The translations under genes and the position numbers were made by a program. Below are positions 43,638 through 53,251 of a stretch of DNA of 64,000 nt, piece after piece. Origin of the DNA: DAOUJI01 sp965219565 (lineage in GTDB: Bacteria; Chloroflexota; Dehalococcoidia; Lucifugimonadales; JAGWBF01); NCBI GenBank assembly GCA_965219565.1, contig OZ244780.1:2976001-3040000 (forward strand). Reading direction: 5' to 3'. The notes beneath the pieces were generated by a model, which was not told the origin of the DNA, did not search any database, and saw only the letters and a program-made list of their open reading frames with translations. Position 1 is the first letter of the stretch. Every line of letters starts with the position of its first letter.

Positions 43638-43979
43638 AGGCTCCGAGGGGAATTGGACGCCGGCTTCTGTGGAAGAGGTCTCCAGACGTTTCCTCGACTA
43701 GGTTTTCAACTATTCGGGAGGTACGGGGCAGAAGTTTACAGCCGGGCTGAGGTTTAGGCAACAGCTATGGCCGACGCCGTAGTCACCGGTGTTGGGGGGG
43801 CTTCCACTCCACTCGGTTCAGCTCAGGACGATGCTTCGACGAGCTCAACACGAACTACGGGAAGAACGCTGCTGGAGAGGAAACGACCCTTACGTATCTC
43901 CATCATGGAAATCCCATTATCCTACTAATCCTGTTCTGACAGTGAATTCCGGCCCCATCGAATAGACGCACTGGCCTAG
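43638..43979. other. Intergenic stretch with one dispersed palindromic repeat
   Basis: No gene is seen in these 342 bp. The segment 43814-43860 (GGTTCAGCTCAGGACGATGC and following CGACGAGCTCAACACGAAC) is a member of the repeat family also found at 42601-42640 and 49778-49829. A short poly-G tract is at 43792-43800. Confidence 0.5.
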
Positions 43980-44699
43980 CTAGAAAGGGTAGGGCCGGGG
44001 GCCCAAGCCGGGGTACACGCCTATTTCCAGGAGTTGACGCACCCTGGCTCCAAGAGCCTCCATCTCCTCCCGGAAGACCAGCTCTTCCAGTTCGGGTATG
44101 CGCCCCGTGCGGCCTTCCAGCGCACGCAGGAATTCCTTCAGGTCACCCAGAAGGCCCTCAGGCATGGGCTGCCATCCGAAGTCCCATATGACCGTGCGCA
44201 GCTTTGGCTGCCAGTGAAACGTGAGGCCGTGGTCAATTCCCCACACCTTCCCTGTAGAGTCCACGATGCAATGGGAAGCCTTGCGGTCCGCGTTGTTGGT
44301 CACCAAGTCGTACAGAGCAATCATCCGCAGGTCTTCCGGCGACTTCTCACGTATGTAGTAGTAGTTGGCCCTGGGATGATGCTCGATGCAAAGTTGAAGG
44401 GAACCGACTCCGTAGGGTCCGTCCCTAAGCAGGGTTATTGGAACGAAGTCCCAACCAAGGATTCTGCTCAGCAGATATGCGGCGTATTCCCTCTTATAGA
44501 GGGTGCCGCTGGGAAAGTCCCACAGAGGAGCCTCCCCGTCCTTGGGCTTGTATATGGCCTTGCACGCCTTGTCGCCGTCCGAGACGTTCACCAGGAACGT
44601 ATAGTTGGAGCCGAGGGGAGTGAGCTGGGGGTCTGACACCTCGCCGTTTAGGAGGAGGCGATAGGTCTCCTCGTCGGCGCTCATGGGATCGTTGTTCAT
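43980..44699 (-). CDS. SCO1664-family protein (PI3/4-kinase-like fold)
   Basis: The 239-residue product matches the SCO1664-type family found next to DUF3090 in Actinobacteria: TPLGSNYTFLVNV, CKAIYKPKDGEAPLWDFPSG (a nucleotide-binding Lys region), YVAYLLSRILGW-like YAAYLLSRILGW, LYDLVTNNADRKASH and WGIDHGLTFHW. The D-x5-N and D-H-G patterns resemble those of PI kinases and HipA. Its substrate is unknown. The gene is 39 bp after the DUF3090 gene and should be co-transcribed with it. Confidence 0.82.
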   Translation of the reverse strand: MNNDPMSADEETYRLLLNGEVSDPQLTPLGSNYTFLVNVSDGDKACKAIYKPKDGEAPLWDFPSGTLYKREYAAYLLSRILGWDFVPITLLRDGPYGVGSLQLCIEHHPRANYYYIREKSPEDLRMIALYDLVTNNADRKASHCIVDSTGKVWGIDHGLTFHWQPKLRTVIWDFGWQPMPEGLLGDLKEFLRALEGRTGRIPELEELVFREEMEALGARVRQLLEIGVYPGLGPRPYPF

Positions 44700-44738
44700 G
44701 GCTATGGGAGCTTCGAGGCGATGGCCCGGGGCCAGGAC

Positions 44739-45266
44739 CTACCCCGGAATTGGGGCGTGTCCATTGGCCCGTGGGCACATATGCCCTTCGGGGTCGATGG
44801 GTTGACCGCACAGGAAACATTCGGGCCTACCCGCCGCGCAGACCTCGAGGGCTTCTTTCGACAGCTCACGGCCCTGGTCCATGGTCATCCAGAAGCTCAG
44901 AGTGGCCGTCTCCGAGGCATCATCCTCCACGTCGTATGCCACCAGCAGGAAGCAGTTGCTTTCCCGGTCGTGGCCGAGGGCAAGTCTTCCCACCTTGAAC
45001 TCGACGGAGGCGGATCCCTCGGACCAGGGCGGCTCCGGGGGTGGGTTGGAACCTCCGGAGCTGCTATGGGCTGTCTCAATTTCCTGAATATAAGTCGCCA
45101 GCTGTTGGAGTTGCTGCTTCTCAAGCCACACTGACGCCGACGCAACATTTGGCGAGACGCCCGACTCCATCTTCAGGCGGAAGGTCCGCTTGCCCGGCTC
45201 TCCAAAAGCCTCCGCCAGGATGCTGGACAGGGCGCCGAACTGGTATCTTGCCGGGTTGTAGTCCAT
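44739..45266 (-). CDS. DUF3090-family protein with C-terminal zinc site
   Basis: The 175-residue product opens with GALSSILAEAFGEPGKRTFR and VWLEKQQLQQLATYI, the DUF3090 pattern. The C-terminal CFLCGQPIDPEGHMCPRANG provides three Cys and two His that probably bind zinc. The pairing with the SCO1664-family kinase-like gene is conserved across distant bacteria, so the two probably act together. The biochemical role is not established. Confidence 0.85.
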   Translation of the reverse strand: MDYNPARYQFGALSSILAEAFGEPGKRTFRLKMESGVSPNVASASVWLEKQQLQQLATYIQEIETAHSSSGGSNPPPEPPWSEGSASVEFKVGRLALGHDRESNCFLLVAYDVEDDASETATLSFWMTMDQGRELSKEALEVCAAGRPECFLCGQPIDPEGHMCPRANGHAPIPG

Positions 45267-45298
45267 GTCTTCTTCCGCGCAATCGCCTTTAGATGGAC

Positions 45299-46948
45299 TT
45301 ATCCGAAGGGTCGACGATGGGAGAAGGCGGTCTCCTCCGACGTGATTATCTCCAAGAGGGCGGCTTTGCCTTCCAGGTTGGCCTCACGAGCCCTGAGTAT
45401 GGCCGGGCCCACTTCGGCGGGGTCGGTGACTCGTTCGGCGTAGCCTCCCATAGCTCGGCCCATGTCCGCGTATGCGCCTCCCACGTTGCGGGTGCCGTAC
45501 AACTCGTGGGACACAGCCATCTGGTTGATCTCGATGGCCATGGATGAGTTGTTGGAGACTATGGTCGTTATGGGCAGACCGCATCTGACGGCGGTCTCGA
45601 AGTCCAGCCCCACCATCCCAAAGGCCGCGTCGCCCATCCAGTTGATGGCCATCTTGTCAGGGGCGGCCATCTTGGCTCCTATCGTCAAGCCCAGCCCAGT
45701 GCCAAGGCCGTGGGACTTGCCCCACCCGAGATAGCTCCTGGGCGCCGTTGCCCTGTAGAAGGGGACCATCTGGTCCCTTGGGCTGCCTGAATCATGGGTC
45801 ACTATGGCAGAGGCCGGGTCCAGGTTCTGCATCAGTTCCCAGATGACTCTGTAGGGAGTTATGGGGACCTCATCGGAGGTCAGCTTGGGCATCCACTGGC
45901 TGAGCCAATCAGCCCTGGCCTGCTCGATTTCGGCGGCGACCGACCCGTCCCTGGTCTTTCCTCCCAGACGGTCCTTGACGGCTTCCAGGAGGCTCTGGGC
46001 CACCAGTTTGGCGTCCCCGATTATCGGGTGGTCTATGAAGTAGTCTTTGTGGATGTCCCGAGGGTCGTTGGTGGCCTGAATCATCACCTTGCCTGCCGCC
46101 GGGATGGTCATGTTCATGCCGTGGCGGGTAAAGCTGGTCCCTATGCCCAATACTACGTCGGCCTTGGTCATGAAGTGAACAACCGGGCCTGCAACGGAGC
46201 CCGCGCCCGTCCCCAGGGAAAGAGGGTGGTCCTCAGGAAAAGCGCTCTTTCCTTCCAGGGTCGTCATAACCGGAGCCTGCAGCGCTTCGGCCAAGGCCAC
46301 CAGGTCCTCTGTGGCGCCAGCGTACAATACGCCCTGTCCGGCGACTATGACCGGCGTCTGGGCCGCCAGCAATACTTCGGCGGCCTGGTCCACGTCCCTT
46401 GAATCAGGAGCAGCCAGGGGGGCCTTTCCGGGCCGATAAGCCTGGACGAGGGACTCGTCCACCTCTTCTCCGGCCACGTCGGCGGGAATTTCCACCAGGA
46501 CCGGCCCCTTCCGCCCCATCTTCAGGGCCGAAAAAGCGCGCCTCATCACGTCGGCCACGCTGTTGGCCACACTGATGGACTCCGAATATTTCGTCACAGT
46601 GTCGTATGCCTTCATGGACGAGAAGTAAGGGAACACCCCCTGCCTGTTTCTGGGGTGGCCAAGGGGCAGCAGCAACACAGGGACCGAGTCGGAGAAGGCA
46701 GTAGCCACACCTGCGAATGCGTTCTCGGCGCCGGGCCCGTACTGCATGGCGAACGCTCCGACCGGTGAACCGTTCTTCACACGGGCATACCCATCAGCTA
46801 TCCCCAGACCGACACGCTCCTGGCGGCACACGACGGGGCGAATCCCCGACGCAGCCGCCGCCTCTATCATCGTGGTGGTGGGATAGCTGGGCAGCCATTC
46901 AACCTGCTCCAGCTTCAGGATTTCCGCAATGGCGTCAACCACTCGCAT
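45299..46948 (-). CDS. Thiamine-pyrophosphate-dependent enzyme, acetolactate-synthase-like
   Basis: The 549-residue product has the three-domain POX/ALS architecture. The N-terminal domain has the catalytic Glu in CRQERVGLGIADGYARV, the central domain has AAQTPVIVAGQGVLYAGA, and the C-terminal domain has WMGDAAFGMVGLDFETAVRC, the GDG-x(n)-NN motif that binds TPP and Mg (with NNSSMA). The canonical GDGS is GDAAF here. It is not a standard IlvB because it lacks the leucine-family neighbours and regulatory subunit, so a decarboxylase or 2-hydroxyacyl-CoA-lyase activity is equally possible. Confidence 0.86.
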   Translation of the reverse strand: MRVVDAIAEILKLEQVEWLPSYPTTTMIEAAAASGIRPVVCRQERVGLGIADGYARVKNGSPVGAFAMQYGPGAENAFAGVATAFSDSVPVLLLPLGHPRNRQGVFPYFSSMKAYDTVTKYSESISVANSVADVMRRAFSALKMGRKGPVLVEIPADVAGEEVDESLVQAYRPGKAPLAAPDSRDVDQAAEVLLAAQTPVIVAGQGVLYAGATEDLVALAEALQAPVMTTLEGKSAFPEDHPLSLGTGAGSVAGPVVHFMTKADVVLGIGTSFTRHGMNMTIPAAGKVMIQATNDPRDIHKDYFIDHPIIGDAKLVAQSLLEAVKDRLGGKTRDGSVAAEIEQARADWLSQWMPKLTSDEVPITPYRVIWELMQNLDPASAIVTHDSGSPRDQMVPFYRATAPRSYLGWGKSHGLGTGLGLTIGAKMAAPDKMAINWMGDAAFGMVGLDFETAVRCGLPITTIVSNNSSMAIEINQMAVSHELYGTRNVGGAYADMGRAMGGYAERVTDPAEVGPAILRAREANLEGKAALLEIITSEETAFSHRRPFG

Positions 46949-47030
46949 TTGCAGCCCCTTGATGCACTAAATCCGCCGGATGTCCATCATTGTACGGCCT
47001 TGAGGGGTCTATCACAAGCTGGGTTGCTGG

Positions 47031-47036
47031 TATACT
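47031..47036 (+). promoter_or_regulatory. Extended -10 promoter of ligA
   Basis: TGGTATACT gives an extended -10 (TATACT at 47031-47036) 75 bp before the ligA ATG. A -35 is not obvious. Confidence 0.5.
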
Positions 47037-47111
47037 TTTTGGTGGGCGCCGAACTAAGCCGGGAAATGGATATATCCCTCCCCAGGCGCGAGTTTGTATA
47101 GACCACACGAC

Positions 47112-49145
47112 ATGAGCAGCGCAGACGCCAAAACGGTCCAGCGGCTTGAAGAGCTAAGGAAGGAAATCAACTTCCACGCCTACCGCTATTACGCTCTGGA
47201 CGACCCCGTAATCGCCGACGGCCAGTACGACACCCTCATGGGGGAACTTCAGGAGTTGGAGACTGCTCACCCCGACTTGGCAGCCGCCGACTCCCCAACC
47301 CGGAGGGTTGGAGCGCCGCCGCTGGAAGGGTTCAACCAGGTGGAGCACACCCTGCCCATGCTGAGTCTGGCGAACGCCTTCAACTTCCAGGAGCTCGCTG
47401 CCTGGCATCGCAGAGTTATGAACCTGCTAGAAGGGGCCCCGATTCAGATGGTGTGTGAGCTTAAGATCGACGGCCTTGCCGTTTCCCTCGCCTACCGTAA
47501 CGGAGTCCTCGAGACAGGCGCGACCAGGGGTGACGGCTATCGAGGCGAAGACGTCACCGAAAACCTTCGGACCGTAAAGAGCATTCCCCTAAGACTGCAA
47601 GGAAGCCCGCCGGCGGCGCTGGAAGCACGCGGAGAGGTCTACTTCCCCAAGGCCGACTTCGAAACGTTGAACCGCGACCGCATGGAACGAGGCGAACCGA
47701 CGTACGCCAATCCTAGGAACACGGCGGCTGGCTCTCTGAGACAGCTTGACTCCCGCATTACCGCCACCCGTACCCTGGACATCTACGTGTACTCCCTGGG
47801 CTATCACGAGAATGGGACCATGCCCGACACTCACTGGGAGGCTCTGTCCAGCCTTCGGGAGATGGGTTTTCGGATAAATCCCGAAAACCGCCTGTGCAGC
47901 AACCTGGAGGAGGTGGAAGACCTCTACGCAGGCTGGCTGGAAAGACGGCACGACCTCCCCTACCAGGCCGACGGAATTGTGGTGAAGATTAACTCGTTGG
48001 CACAGCAAGAGGCTCTGGGGTTCGTGGGACGCGAACCCCGCTGGGCCATAGCCTACAAGTTCCCCGCAGAGCAGGCGGTCACCAGGTTGCTTGACATCGG
48101 AATAAACGTGGGCAGAACGGGCAGCCTCAACCCCTTTGCGATGCTGGAGCCGGTGAACGTATCCGGCGCCGTGGTCAAGCTGGCGAACCTGCACAACGAA
48201 GAAGACATCCGCAGGAAGGACATCCGCAAGGGCGATTGGGTCATAGTCGAGCGGGCGGGAGAAGTGATTCCCCAAATCGTGGGGCCTCTCGTGGAGAGGC
48301 GCACAGGCGAGGAGCAGGTCTTCTCCATGCCGGAAGAGTGCCCCGTGTGCGGCTCCCAGGTGGTCAAGCCTGATACCGAAGCCATGCACAGATGCCCCAA
48401 CTCCGCCTGCCCGGCCCAGTTCTTCGAGCTGTTGAAGCATTTCGTTTCCAAGGGAGCCATGGACATCGACGGCCTCGGGGAGAAGTGGTGCCGCATTCTC
48501 ATCGACCAAGGGCTTCTCAGCGACATAGCCGACCTCTACGACTTACAGGTTGAACAGCTAATCAAGCTGGACCGTATGGGAGAAATCCTGGCAGGCAAGA
48601 TAGTGCGGAACGTCGAGACGAGCAAGGACCGCTCCCTTGCCAGGACCATCTATGCGTTGGGGATTCTTCACGTGGGTTCGGAGACGGCGGAGTTGCTTAC
48701 CAGGAACTACTCAAGTCTCGACCAGTTGGCGCAGGCGACCGACGAAGACCTGACCGCCATTGACGGCATCGGAAAGGTCATCGCCGACTCCATAGTCGAC
48801 TACTTCCGAGACCCCTCCAACCTGAGGGTCATCGAAAAGCTGAAACTAGCAGAAGTCAAGCTGGAACAGGAGACTCCGGCATCGGCGGGGGGGCCACTCC
48901 CGCTGGCCGGAGTCGCTTTCGTGGTGACGGGAACCCTGGACTCCATGAGCCGCGCCCAGGCCGAGTCGCGCATCAAGGAGCTTGGAGGGAGCGCCGGCTC
49001 GTCGGTAACCAGGAGGACGGGATACCTGGTGGCCGGAGCTTCTCCCGGCTCCAAGCTGGAGGCCGCCAGAAAGCTGGACACCCCCATCCTGTACGAGCAC
49101 GGGTTCCTGGAACTGCTGGAAAAGGCCGGCTCTCAGGCGCCTTGA
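47112..49145 (+). CDS. ligA: NAD-dependent DNA ligase LigA
   Basis: From the ATG at 47112 the product is 677 residues, the usual length. Domain Ia and the adenylation domain hold YYALDDPVIADGQYDTLM and the nucleotidyl-transfer motif CELKIDGLAVSLAYRNG with the catalytic Lys. The OB-fold has NVGRTGSLNPFAMLEPV, the zinc finger has CPVCGS and CPNSACPAQ, four HhH motifs follow, and a C-terminal BRCT domain begins near LAGVAFVVTGTLDSMSR. It seals nicks in replication and repair. pth follows after 18 bp. Confidence 0.96.
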   Translation: MSSADAKTVQRLEELRKEINFHAYRYYALDDPVIADGQYDTLMGELQELETAHPDLAAADSPTRRVGAPPLEGFNQVEHTLPMLSLANAFNFQELAAWHRRVMNLLEGAPIQMVCELKIDGLAVSLAYRNGVLETGATRGDGYRGEDVTENLRTVKSIPLRLQGSPPAALEARGEVYFPKADFETLNRDRMERGEPTYANPRNTAAGSLRQLDSRITATRTLDIYVYSLGYHENGTMPDTHWEALSSLREMGFRINPENRLCSNLEEVEDLYAGWLERRHDLPYQADGIVVKINSLAQQEALGFVGREPRWAIAYKFPAEQAVTRLLDIGINVGRTGSLNPFAMLEPVNVSGAVVKLANLHNEEDIRRKDIRKGDWVIVERAGEVIPQIVGPLVERRTGEEQVFSMPEECPVCGSQVVKPDTEAMHRCPNSACPAQFFELLKHFVSKGAMDIDGLGEKWCRILIDQGLLSDIADLYDLQVEQLIKLDRMGEILAGKIVRNVETSKDRSLARTIYALGILHVGSETAELLTRNYSSLDQLAQATDEDLTAIDGIGKVIADSIVDYFRDPSNLRVIEKLKLAEVKLEQETPASAGGPLPLAGVAFVVTGTLDSMSRAQAESRIKELGGSAGSSVTRRTGYLVAGASPGSKLEAARKLDTPILYEHGFLELLEKAGSQAP

Positions 49146-49163
49146 CGGGCCGTTAGCCGTGCC

Positions 49164-49730
49164 ATGAACCCTGTCAGATTGTTAGTAGGTCTGGGAAACC
49201 CAGGCCTTAGGTATTCAAACACCCGCCACAACATCGGGTTCAAGTGCGTGGACCACATGGCCCGCAAATGGGGCGTCAAACTGGGGGACCGCAGGGCCAA
49301 GGCTGTCATTGGCCAGGGCCGCGTATGCGACACAGACATAGCGCTGGCCAAGCCCCGGACATACATGAACGACAGCGGGGCTGCCGTGGAATACCTGACT
49401 ACCCGGTTCGCCGTCTCGCCTGAGGCTTTGCTGGTGGTCTACGACGACATAGCCCTTCCTCTGGGAACGATCCGTGTCCGCAGGTCGGGAGGAGACGGAG
49501 GGCACAACGGGGTGGGGTCCATTATAGAAAAGTTGGGATCCAAGGAGTTCCCCAGAATTCGAATCGGGATCGGGGAGCCTGGCGACGGTGTTTCCTACGT
49601 GGAGTACGTGCTGGGGAAGTTTCAAAAGCACGAGGAGAAAGCCATTAAGCCAGTCATCGCGTCCGTGGCCGACGCCGTGGAGGTCCTGCTCACAGAGGGC
49701 ATAGACACGGCCATGAACCGTTTCAACTGA
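49164..49730 (+). CDS. pth: Peptidyl-tRNA hydrolase
   Basis: Pth frees tRNA from drop-off peptidyl-tRNA. The 188-residue product has LLVGLGNPGLRYSNTRHNIG with the catalytic His, KPRTYMNDSG, VVYDDIALPLGTIRVRRSGG and GGHNGVGSIIEKLG with the remaining active-site residues. Normal length. It starts 18 bp after ligA and is probably in the same transcript. Confidence 0.96.
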   Translation: MNPVRLLVGLGNPGLRYSNTRHNIGFKCVDHMARKWGVKLGDRRAKAVIGQGRVCDTDIALAKPRTYMNDSGAAVEYLTTRFAVSPEALLVVYDDIALPLGTIRVRRSGGDGGHNGVGSIIEKLGSKEFPRIRIGIGEPGDGVSYVEYVLGKFQKHEEKAIKPVIASVADAVEVLLTEGIDTAMNRFN

Positions 49731-49777
49731 CCTGGGCGCCTCCCAGTGTCTTTCGCTTGTAAGCTGGCTTCTTTGCC

Positions 49778-49829
49778 CCGTTCGTGGTGAGCCAGTCGAA
49801 CCACCCTTCGACAAGCTCAAGGCGAACGG
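49778..49829. repeat. Dispersed palindromic repeat (best copy)
   Basis: CCGTTCGTGGTGAGCCAGTC and the complement region TTCGACAAGCTCAAGGCG form an imperfect 23-bp-arm hairpin with a 6-base loop. It lies between the convergent pth and MFS genes and may stop transcription from both sides. Related copies are at 42601-42640 and 43814-43860. Confidence 0.6.
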
Positions 49830-49869
49830 AAAAGGAAAGTCCTCAAACAGCCGAGAGGCTGCGGGCCGC

Positions 49870-51165
49870 CTACGCCTTTGCTGGAGGCGGCTCCGGCCTC
49901 TTCAGAAACAGGCACAGCACAGCCCCCAGAGCATACACCGGAGCGAAGGCGACCACTACCAGCATGTAACTCTCATCGTGGGTGTCCCTGATCCAGCCCG
50001 CGAATATGGGCGTGAGAAACATCCCCACGTTGAAGGCCGCGGACATAATGCCGAACAGGGTAGCGTAGCTCTTACGCCCGAAGAACTGGCCCAACCCCGC
50101 CCACTGGACGGCGTTGCCGCCTTCTCCGGCCGCAGTGCCCAATACGAACAGAGTAACAGCCGTCATGCCGTCCAGGAAAATCAGGGCTGCGATTCCCGCC
50201 GAGGCGGCAAGGGCGGAGTAAAACATGATGGACTGGAAACGAAAGCGCTGCGCCAGCATCCCGGATATGAGGGTGGTTGGGACGGCCACGGCAAACATCA
50301 GAGAGAACATGAACCCGGCCGTGGTCTCCTCCAGTCCCTTCCACTGGAAAATCTGTACAGCGTGGACCGCCAGCGCGCCCCAGACGCTGATTCGGATAAA
50401 GGCTGACGCCATCATAAGCCAGTAGGACCGAGTGGCCAACGCTTCCCGAACCGTGAAGTCTATGTCCGCGGCTTGAGAAGCCCCGGATAGGCCTTGCACC
50501 ATCGCCCTGCGCCGGACCTCCGCTGCGCCCTCCGGCTCTATGCCCATCCTCTCCGGTGAGTGGCGAATCACCATAGCGAGGGGGACCAATATGGCCGCCA
50601 TGAAAATCCCGCCGATGAGCATCACGTCCCGCCAGCCCAGCGCATCGACTCCTATGACGACCAGGGGAAGGATGACCGCGCCCCCAAGCTGGAAGCCGGT
50701 TATCTGAATGGACAAGGCCAGGGCCTTCCTGCCCACAAACCACCGGTTGACCGCCGCAAGCAAGGTATGACCCATGCCGGAACTCTTGCCGGTGGCCACT
50801 ATCGCGACGAATATAAGTGCAAAGAGCCAATACGAGTGCACCCAGCTAAGCATTATGAAGCCGGCGCAAGCGGTCAGCCCTCCGAACAGTATCATCGGCC
50901 TGGCCCCGAAACGGTCTACCATCCTGCCGAACAGGGGGCCTGTCACCGATCCTTCCGCCCTAGTCAGCGAGAAGATGAGGGAAGTCTGGGTGTTGTTTAG
51001 TCCCAGGTCAGCTTTGATGGGGCCGAAGAACACCCCTATGCTGTGGGAGAAGATGCCCGCCGAAAAAGTGGCGATGACGAATCCGGCGGCTAGCGCCCAC
51101 CAACCGTAGTAAACCGAGCCTAGCCTCTGCCGTAACCCTTGCGCACCGTGATCCTGATTAATCAA
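49870..51165 (-). CDS. MFS transporter
   Basis: The 431-residue product has twelve predicted membrane helices in two bundles, an MFS motif-A-like loop GRMVDRFGARPMI between helices 2 and 3, and the central cytoplasmic loop with EGAAEVRRRAMVQG. It resembles the MFS group related to monocarboxylate or oxalate/formate antiporters (YYGWWALAAGFVIATFSAGI at the start). The substrate cannot be told. The isocitrate-lyase-like gene lies further along on the same strand, possibly in the same catabolic module. Confidence 0.88.
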   Translation of the reverse strand: MINQDHGAQGLRQRLGSVYYGWWALAAGFVIATFSAGIFSHSIGVFFGPIKADLGLNNTQTSLIFSLTRAEGSVTGPLFGRMVDRFGARPMILFGGLTACAGFIMLSWVHSYWLFALIFVAIVATGKSSGMGHTLLAAVNRWFVGRKALALSIQITGFQLGGAVILPLVVIGVDALGWRDVMLIGGIFMAAILVPLAMVIRHSPERMGIEPEGAAEVRRRAMVQGLSGASQAADIDFTVREALATRSYWLMMASAFIRISVWGALAVHAVQIFQWKGLEETTAGFMFSLMFAVAVPTTLISGMLAQRFRFQSIMFYSALAASAGIAALIFLDGMTAVTLFVLGTAAGEGGNAVQWAGLGQFFGRKSYATLFGIMSAAFNVGMFLTPIFAGWIRDTHDESYMLVVVAFAPVYALGAVLCLFLKRPEPPPAKA

Positions 51166-51244
51166 ATGGCCCTTTGACGGGGCATAACTTAAGGGGTGAG
51201 GCCCATGTCCCCACCCCTTGTCCCGGAGACGATGAATTTCAAGG

Positions 51245-52099
51245 CTAGCCGACCTTCAGGTGTGAAACGCCGTATCGCTTCTCCATCTCGTATATTTCCT
51301 GCAGTCCCAGCAGGTTGGCTACATCCATGCGGGTGGCGTAGCGGCTGGGGTCCACTTTGCCGACGGCTTTCAACTCCTCGAAGGCGTCCTTGACAGCCTT
51401 GTACACCAACCATATCGTGCTGCCGCAAATCATTAGCTTGTACCCAAGCTCAGCCACCTCATGGCTCGGCAAAAGGTCCCCATTGTACATCCTGGGCAGA
51501 TGTCCCAAGTCCGAAGCGTACATGTGAAGGTCGTCCACGGTCTTAATCCCGTCCACGAACACCATGTCGGCGCCGGCCTCCACGTAGGCGTTGCAGCGCT
51601 GGACGGTGTCTTCCCAGCCGTTCACTGCGTAGGCGTCGCACCGGGCGATAATGGTGAAGTCGGGGTCCGAACGGGCGTCCTGGGCAGCCCTCAGCTTCTC
51701 CACCATCTCCTCCGGGGGTATGACCTCTTTACCGTCGAAGAAGCCGCACTTCTTGGGGAAGAGCTGGTCCTCGATATGGATGGCGGCCACTCCGGCTGAC
51801 TCATACTCTTTAACCGTCCGGTAGACGTTAAGGGGATTGCCGTAACCGGTGTCAGCGTCGCTAATTACTGGAATGTCCACTGCGTCGGCGATATAGCGCG
51901 CGTTCTGGACCATTTCGGTCTGGGTCAGCAGACCGACGTCGGGATACCCTCTCTCAGCAGAAGTGCCCGAGCCCGTCATGTAGATTGCGTTGAAGCCGAC
52001 GGACTCGGCAATCTTTGCGTGAAGGGCGTTCATGATGAACGGAGCTACGACCATCTCGCCTGAGTTTAGAAGCTGCTTGAATCTGGCGGTGGGTTTCAT
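51245..52099 (-). CDS. Isocitrate lyase/PEP mutase family enzyme
   Basis: The 284-residue product belongs to the ICL/PEPM TIM-barrel superfamily: YMTGSGTSAERGYPD, VISDADTGYGNPLNVYRTV with metal-binding Asp residues, and IHIEDQLFPKKCGFFDGKEV with the active-site KKCG (Cys as general acid), although the usual His is replaced by Phe. Such members include 2-methylisocitrate lyases, oxaloacetate decarboxylases and dimethylmalate lyases. The exact substrate is uncertain. trxB is upstream and the MFS transporter downstream on the same strand. Confidence 0.87.
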   Translation of the reverse strand: MKPTARFKQLLNSGEMVVAPFIMNALHAKIAESVGFNAIYMTGSGTSAERGYPDVGLLTQTEMVQNARYIADAVDIPVISDADTGYGNPLNVYRTVKEYESAGVAAIHIEDQLFPKKCGFFDGKEVIPPEEMVEKLRAAQDARSDPDFTIIARCDAYAVNGWEDTVQRCNAYVEAGADMVFVDGIKTVDDLHMYASDLGHLPRMYNGDLLPSHEVAELGYKLMICGSTIWLVYKAVKDAFEELKAVGKVDPSRYATRMDVANLLGLQEIYEMEKRYGVSHLKVG

Positions 52100-52173
52100 T
52101 CTTGCCTCCCCTGCTTAAGTCTGGCCGGTTGTAGTCCACGGACCCCGCTATGTTCGCCGCGCCCTTGGCCGTG

Positions 52174-53103
52174 TCAGCTCCAGGTCTGTCCCGAAATGTA
52201 GCGGTAGGCCTCGACGGCCGCGGTCACGCCGTCTCCGGCGGCTGCGGCCAGTTGGGCTACCGAGTGCTGGCGTATGTCTCCTGCGGCGTATATTCCCGGG
52301 ACCTCCGTCTCCATCTTCACGTTGACAGGAATATGCCCGGCGTTGTCCGTTTTTACAGCGCCTTGCACGAAATTGCTGTTGGGAGACGTGCCTACGTAGA
52401 CGAAAAGTCCTGTCAGGTTCACCTGTTCCACCAGATTGGTCACCAGGTTCCGCACTCTGACGCCGTTGACTGTGCCTTCCCCGGAAACCTCTTCCACGAC
52501 TGTGTTGTACACCAATTCGATGTCGGGGTGCTGGACCACCCGATCCCTGAGGGTTTTGTGGGCACGGAGGGCGTCCCTGCGGTGAAAGAGAATCACGTTG
52601 TCCGTGTACTCGGTCAAAGTTAGGGCTTCATCAGCGGCGGCGTCTCCGCCCCCGACCACTCCCACCACTTCATTCTTGAACAACGGCCCGTCACAGGTGG
52701 CACAGTGGGAGACTCCCGATCCCACCATTTCCTCCTCCCCCGGGATCCCCAGGGATCTAGTGGAGGAGCCTGTGGCAATGATTATCGTCTTGGCCCTGTA
52801 GGGTTCGTCATAGGTCGTCACAACCCGGTGCTGACCGTCAAGGACCAGCCCTGTACTCTCGCCCATCAGGAACTCGGCGCCGGCGTCCATCGCTTGTTCT
52901 TGAAGCAGCGCGGAAAACTCGGCGCCTGAGACCGGCTTGGCGAATCCGGGGAAGTTCTCGATTTTCTCGGCGTTGATTACCTGCCCGCCGCCCATAAGTT
53001 GTTCCAGGATTCCCGTTTTCAGCCCATACCGGGCAGCGTACATGCCCGCCGATAGACCCGCAGCGCCTCCGCCGATGATTATCACGTCGTAGTCACTGGG
53101 CAA
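52174..53103 (-). CDS. trxB: Thioredoxin reductase
   Basis: TrxB reduces thioredoxin with NADPH. The 309-residue product has FAD motif IIIGGGAAGLSAGMYAARYG, the redox pair in SHCATCDGPLF, NADPH motif VVGGGDAAADEALTLTEYTD, and the C-terminal GIYAAGDIRQHSVAQLAAA. Normal length. Adjacent genes give no specific partner; a thioredoxin gene is not in the window. Confidence 0.95.
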   Translation of the reverse strand: MPSDYDVIIIGGGAAGLSAGMYAARYGLKTGILEQLMGGGQVINAEKIENFPGFAKPVSGAEFSALLQEQAMDAGAEFLMGESTGLVLDGQHRVVTTYDEPYRAKTIIIATGSSTRSLGIPGEEEMVGSGVSHCATCDGPLFKNEVVGVVGGGDAAADEALTLTEYTDNVILFHRRDALRAHKTLRDRVVQHPDIELVYNTVVEEVSGEGTVNGVRVRNLVTNLVEQVNLTGLFVYVGTSPNSNFVQGAVKTDNAGHIPVNVKMETEVPGIYAAGDIRQHSVAQLAAAAGDGVTAAVEAYRYISGQTWS

Positions 53104-53251
53104 AGCTCACCTCCGATGGGAGAGGATGAAAGGGTCGCCGTGTAGAGTAACTATAAGTCTGGCCGATTTTGAGTGTCAAGGAGAGTCTGACCAGTGGTAA
53201 GGCGGGTTGTTCAGGCGTGGAACGAGGGAACGCCAAGTGGAGTCCAGAGGG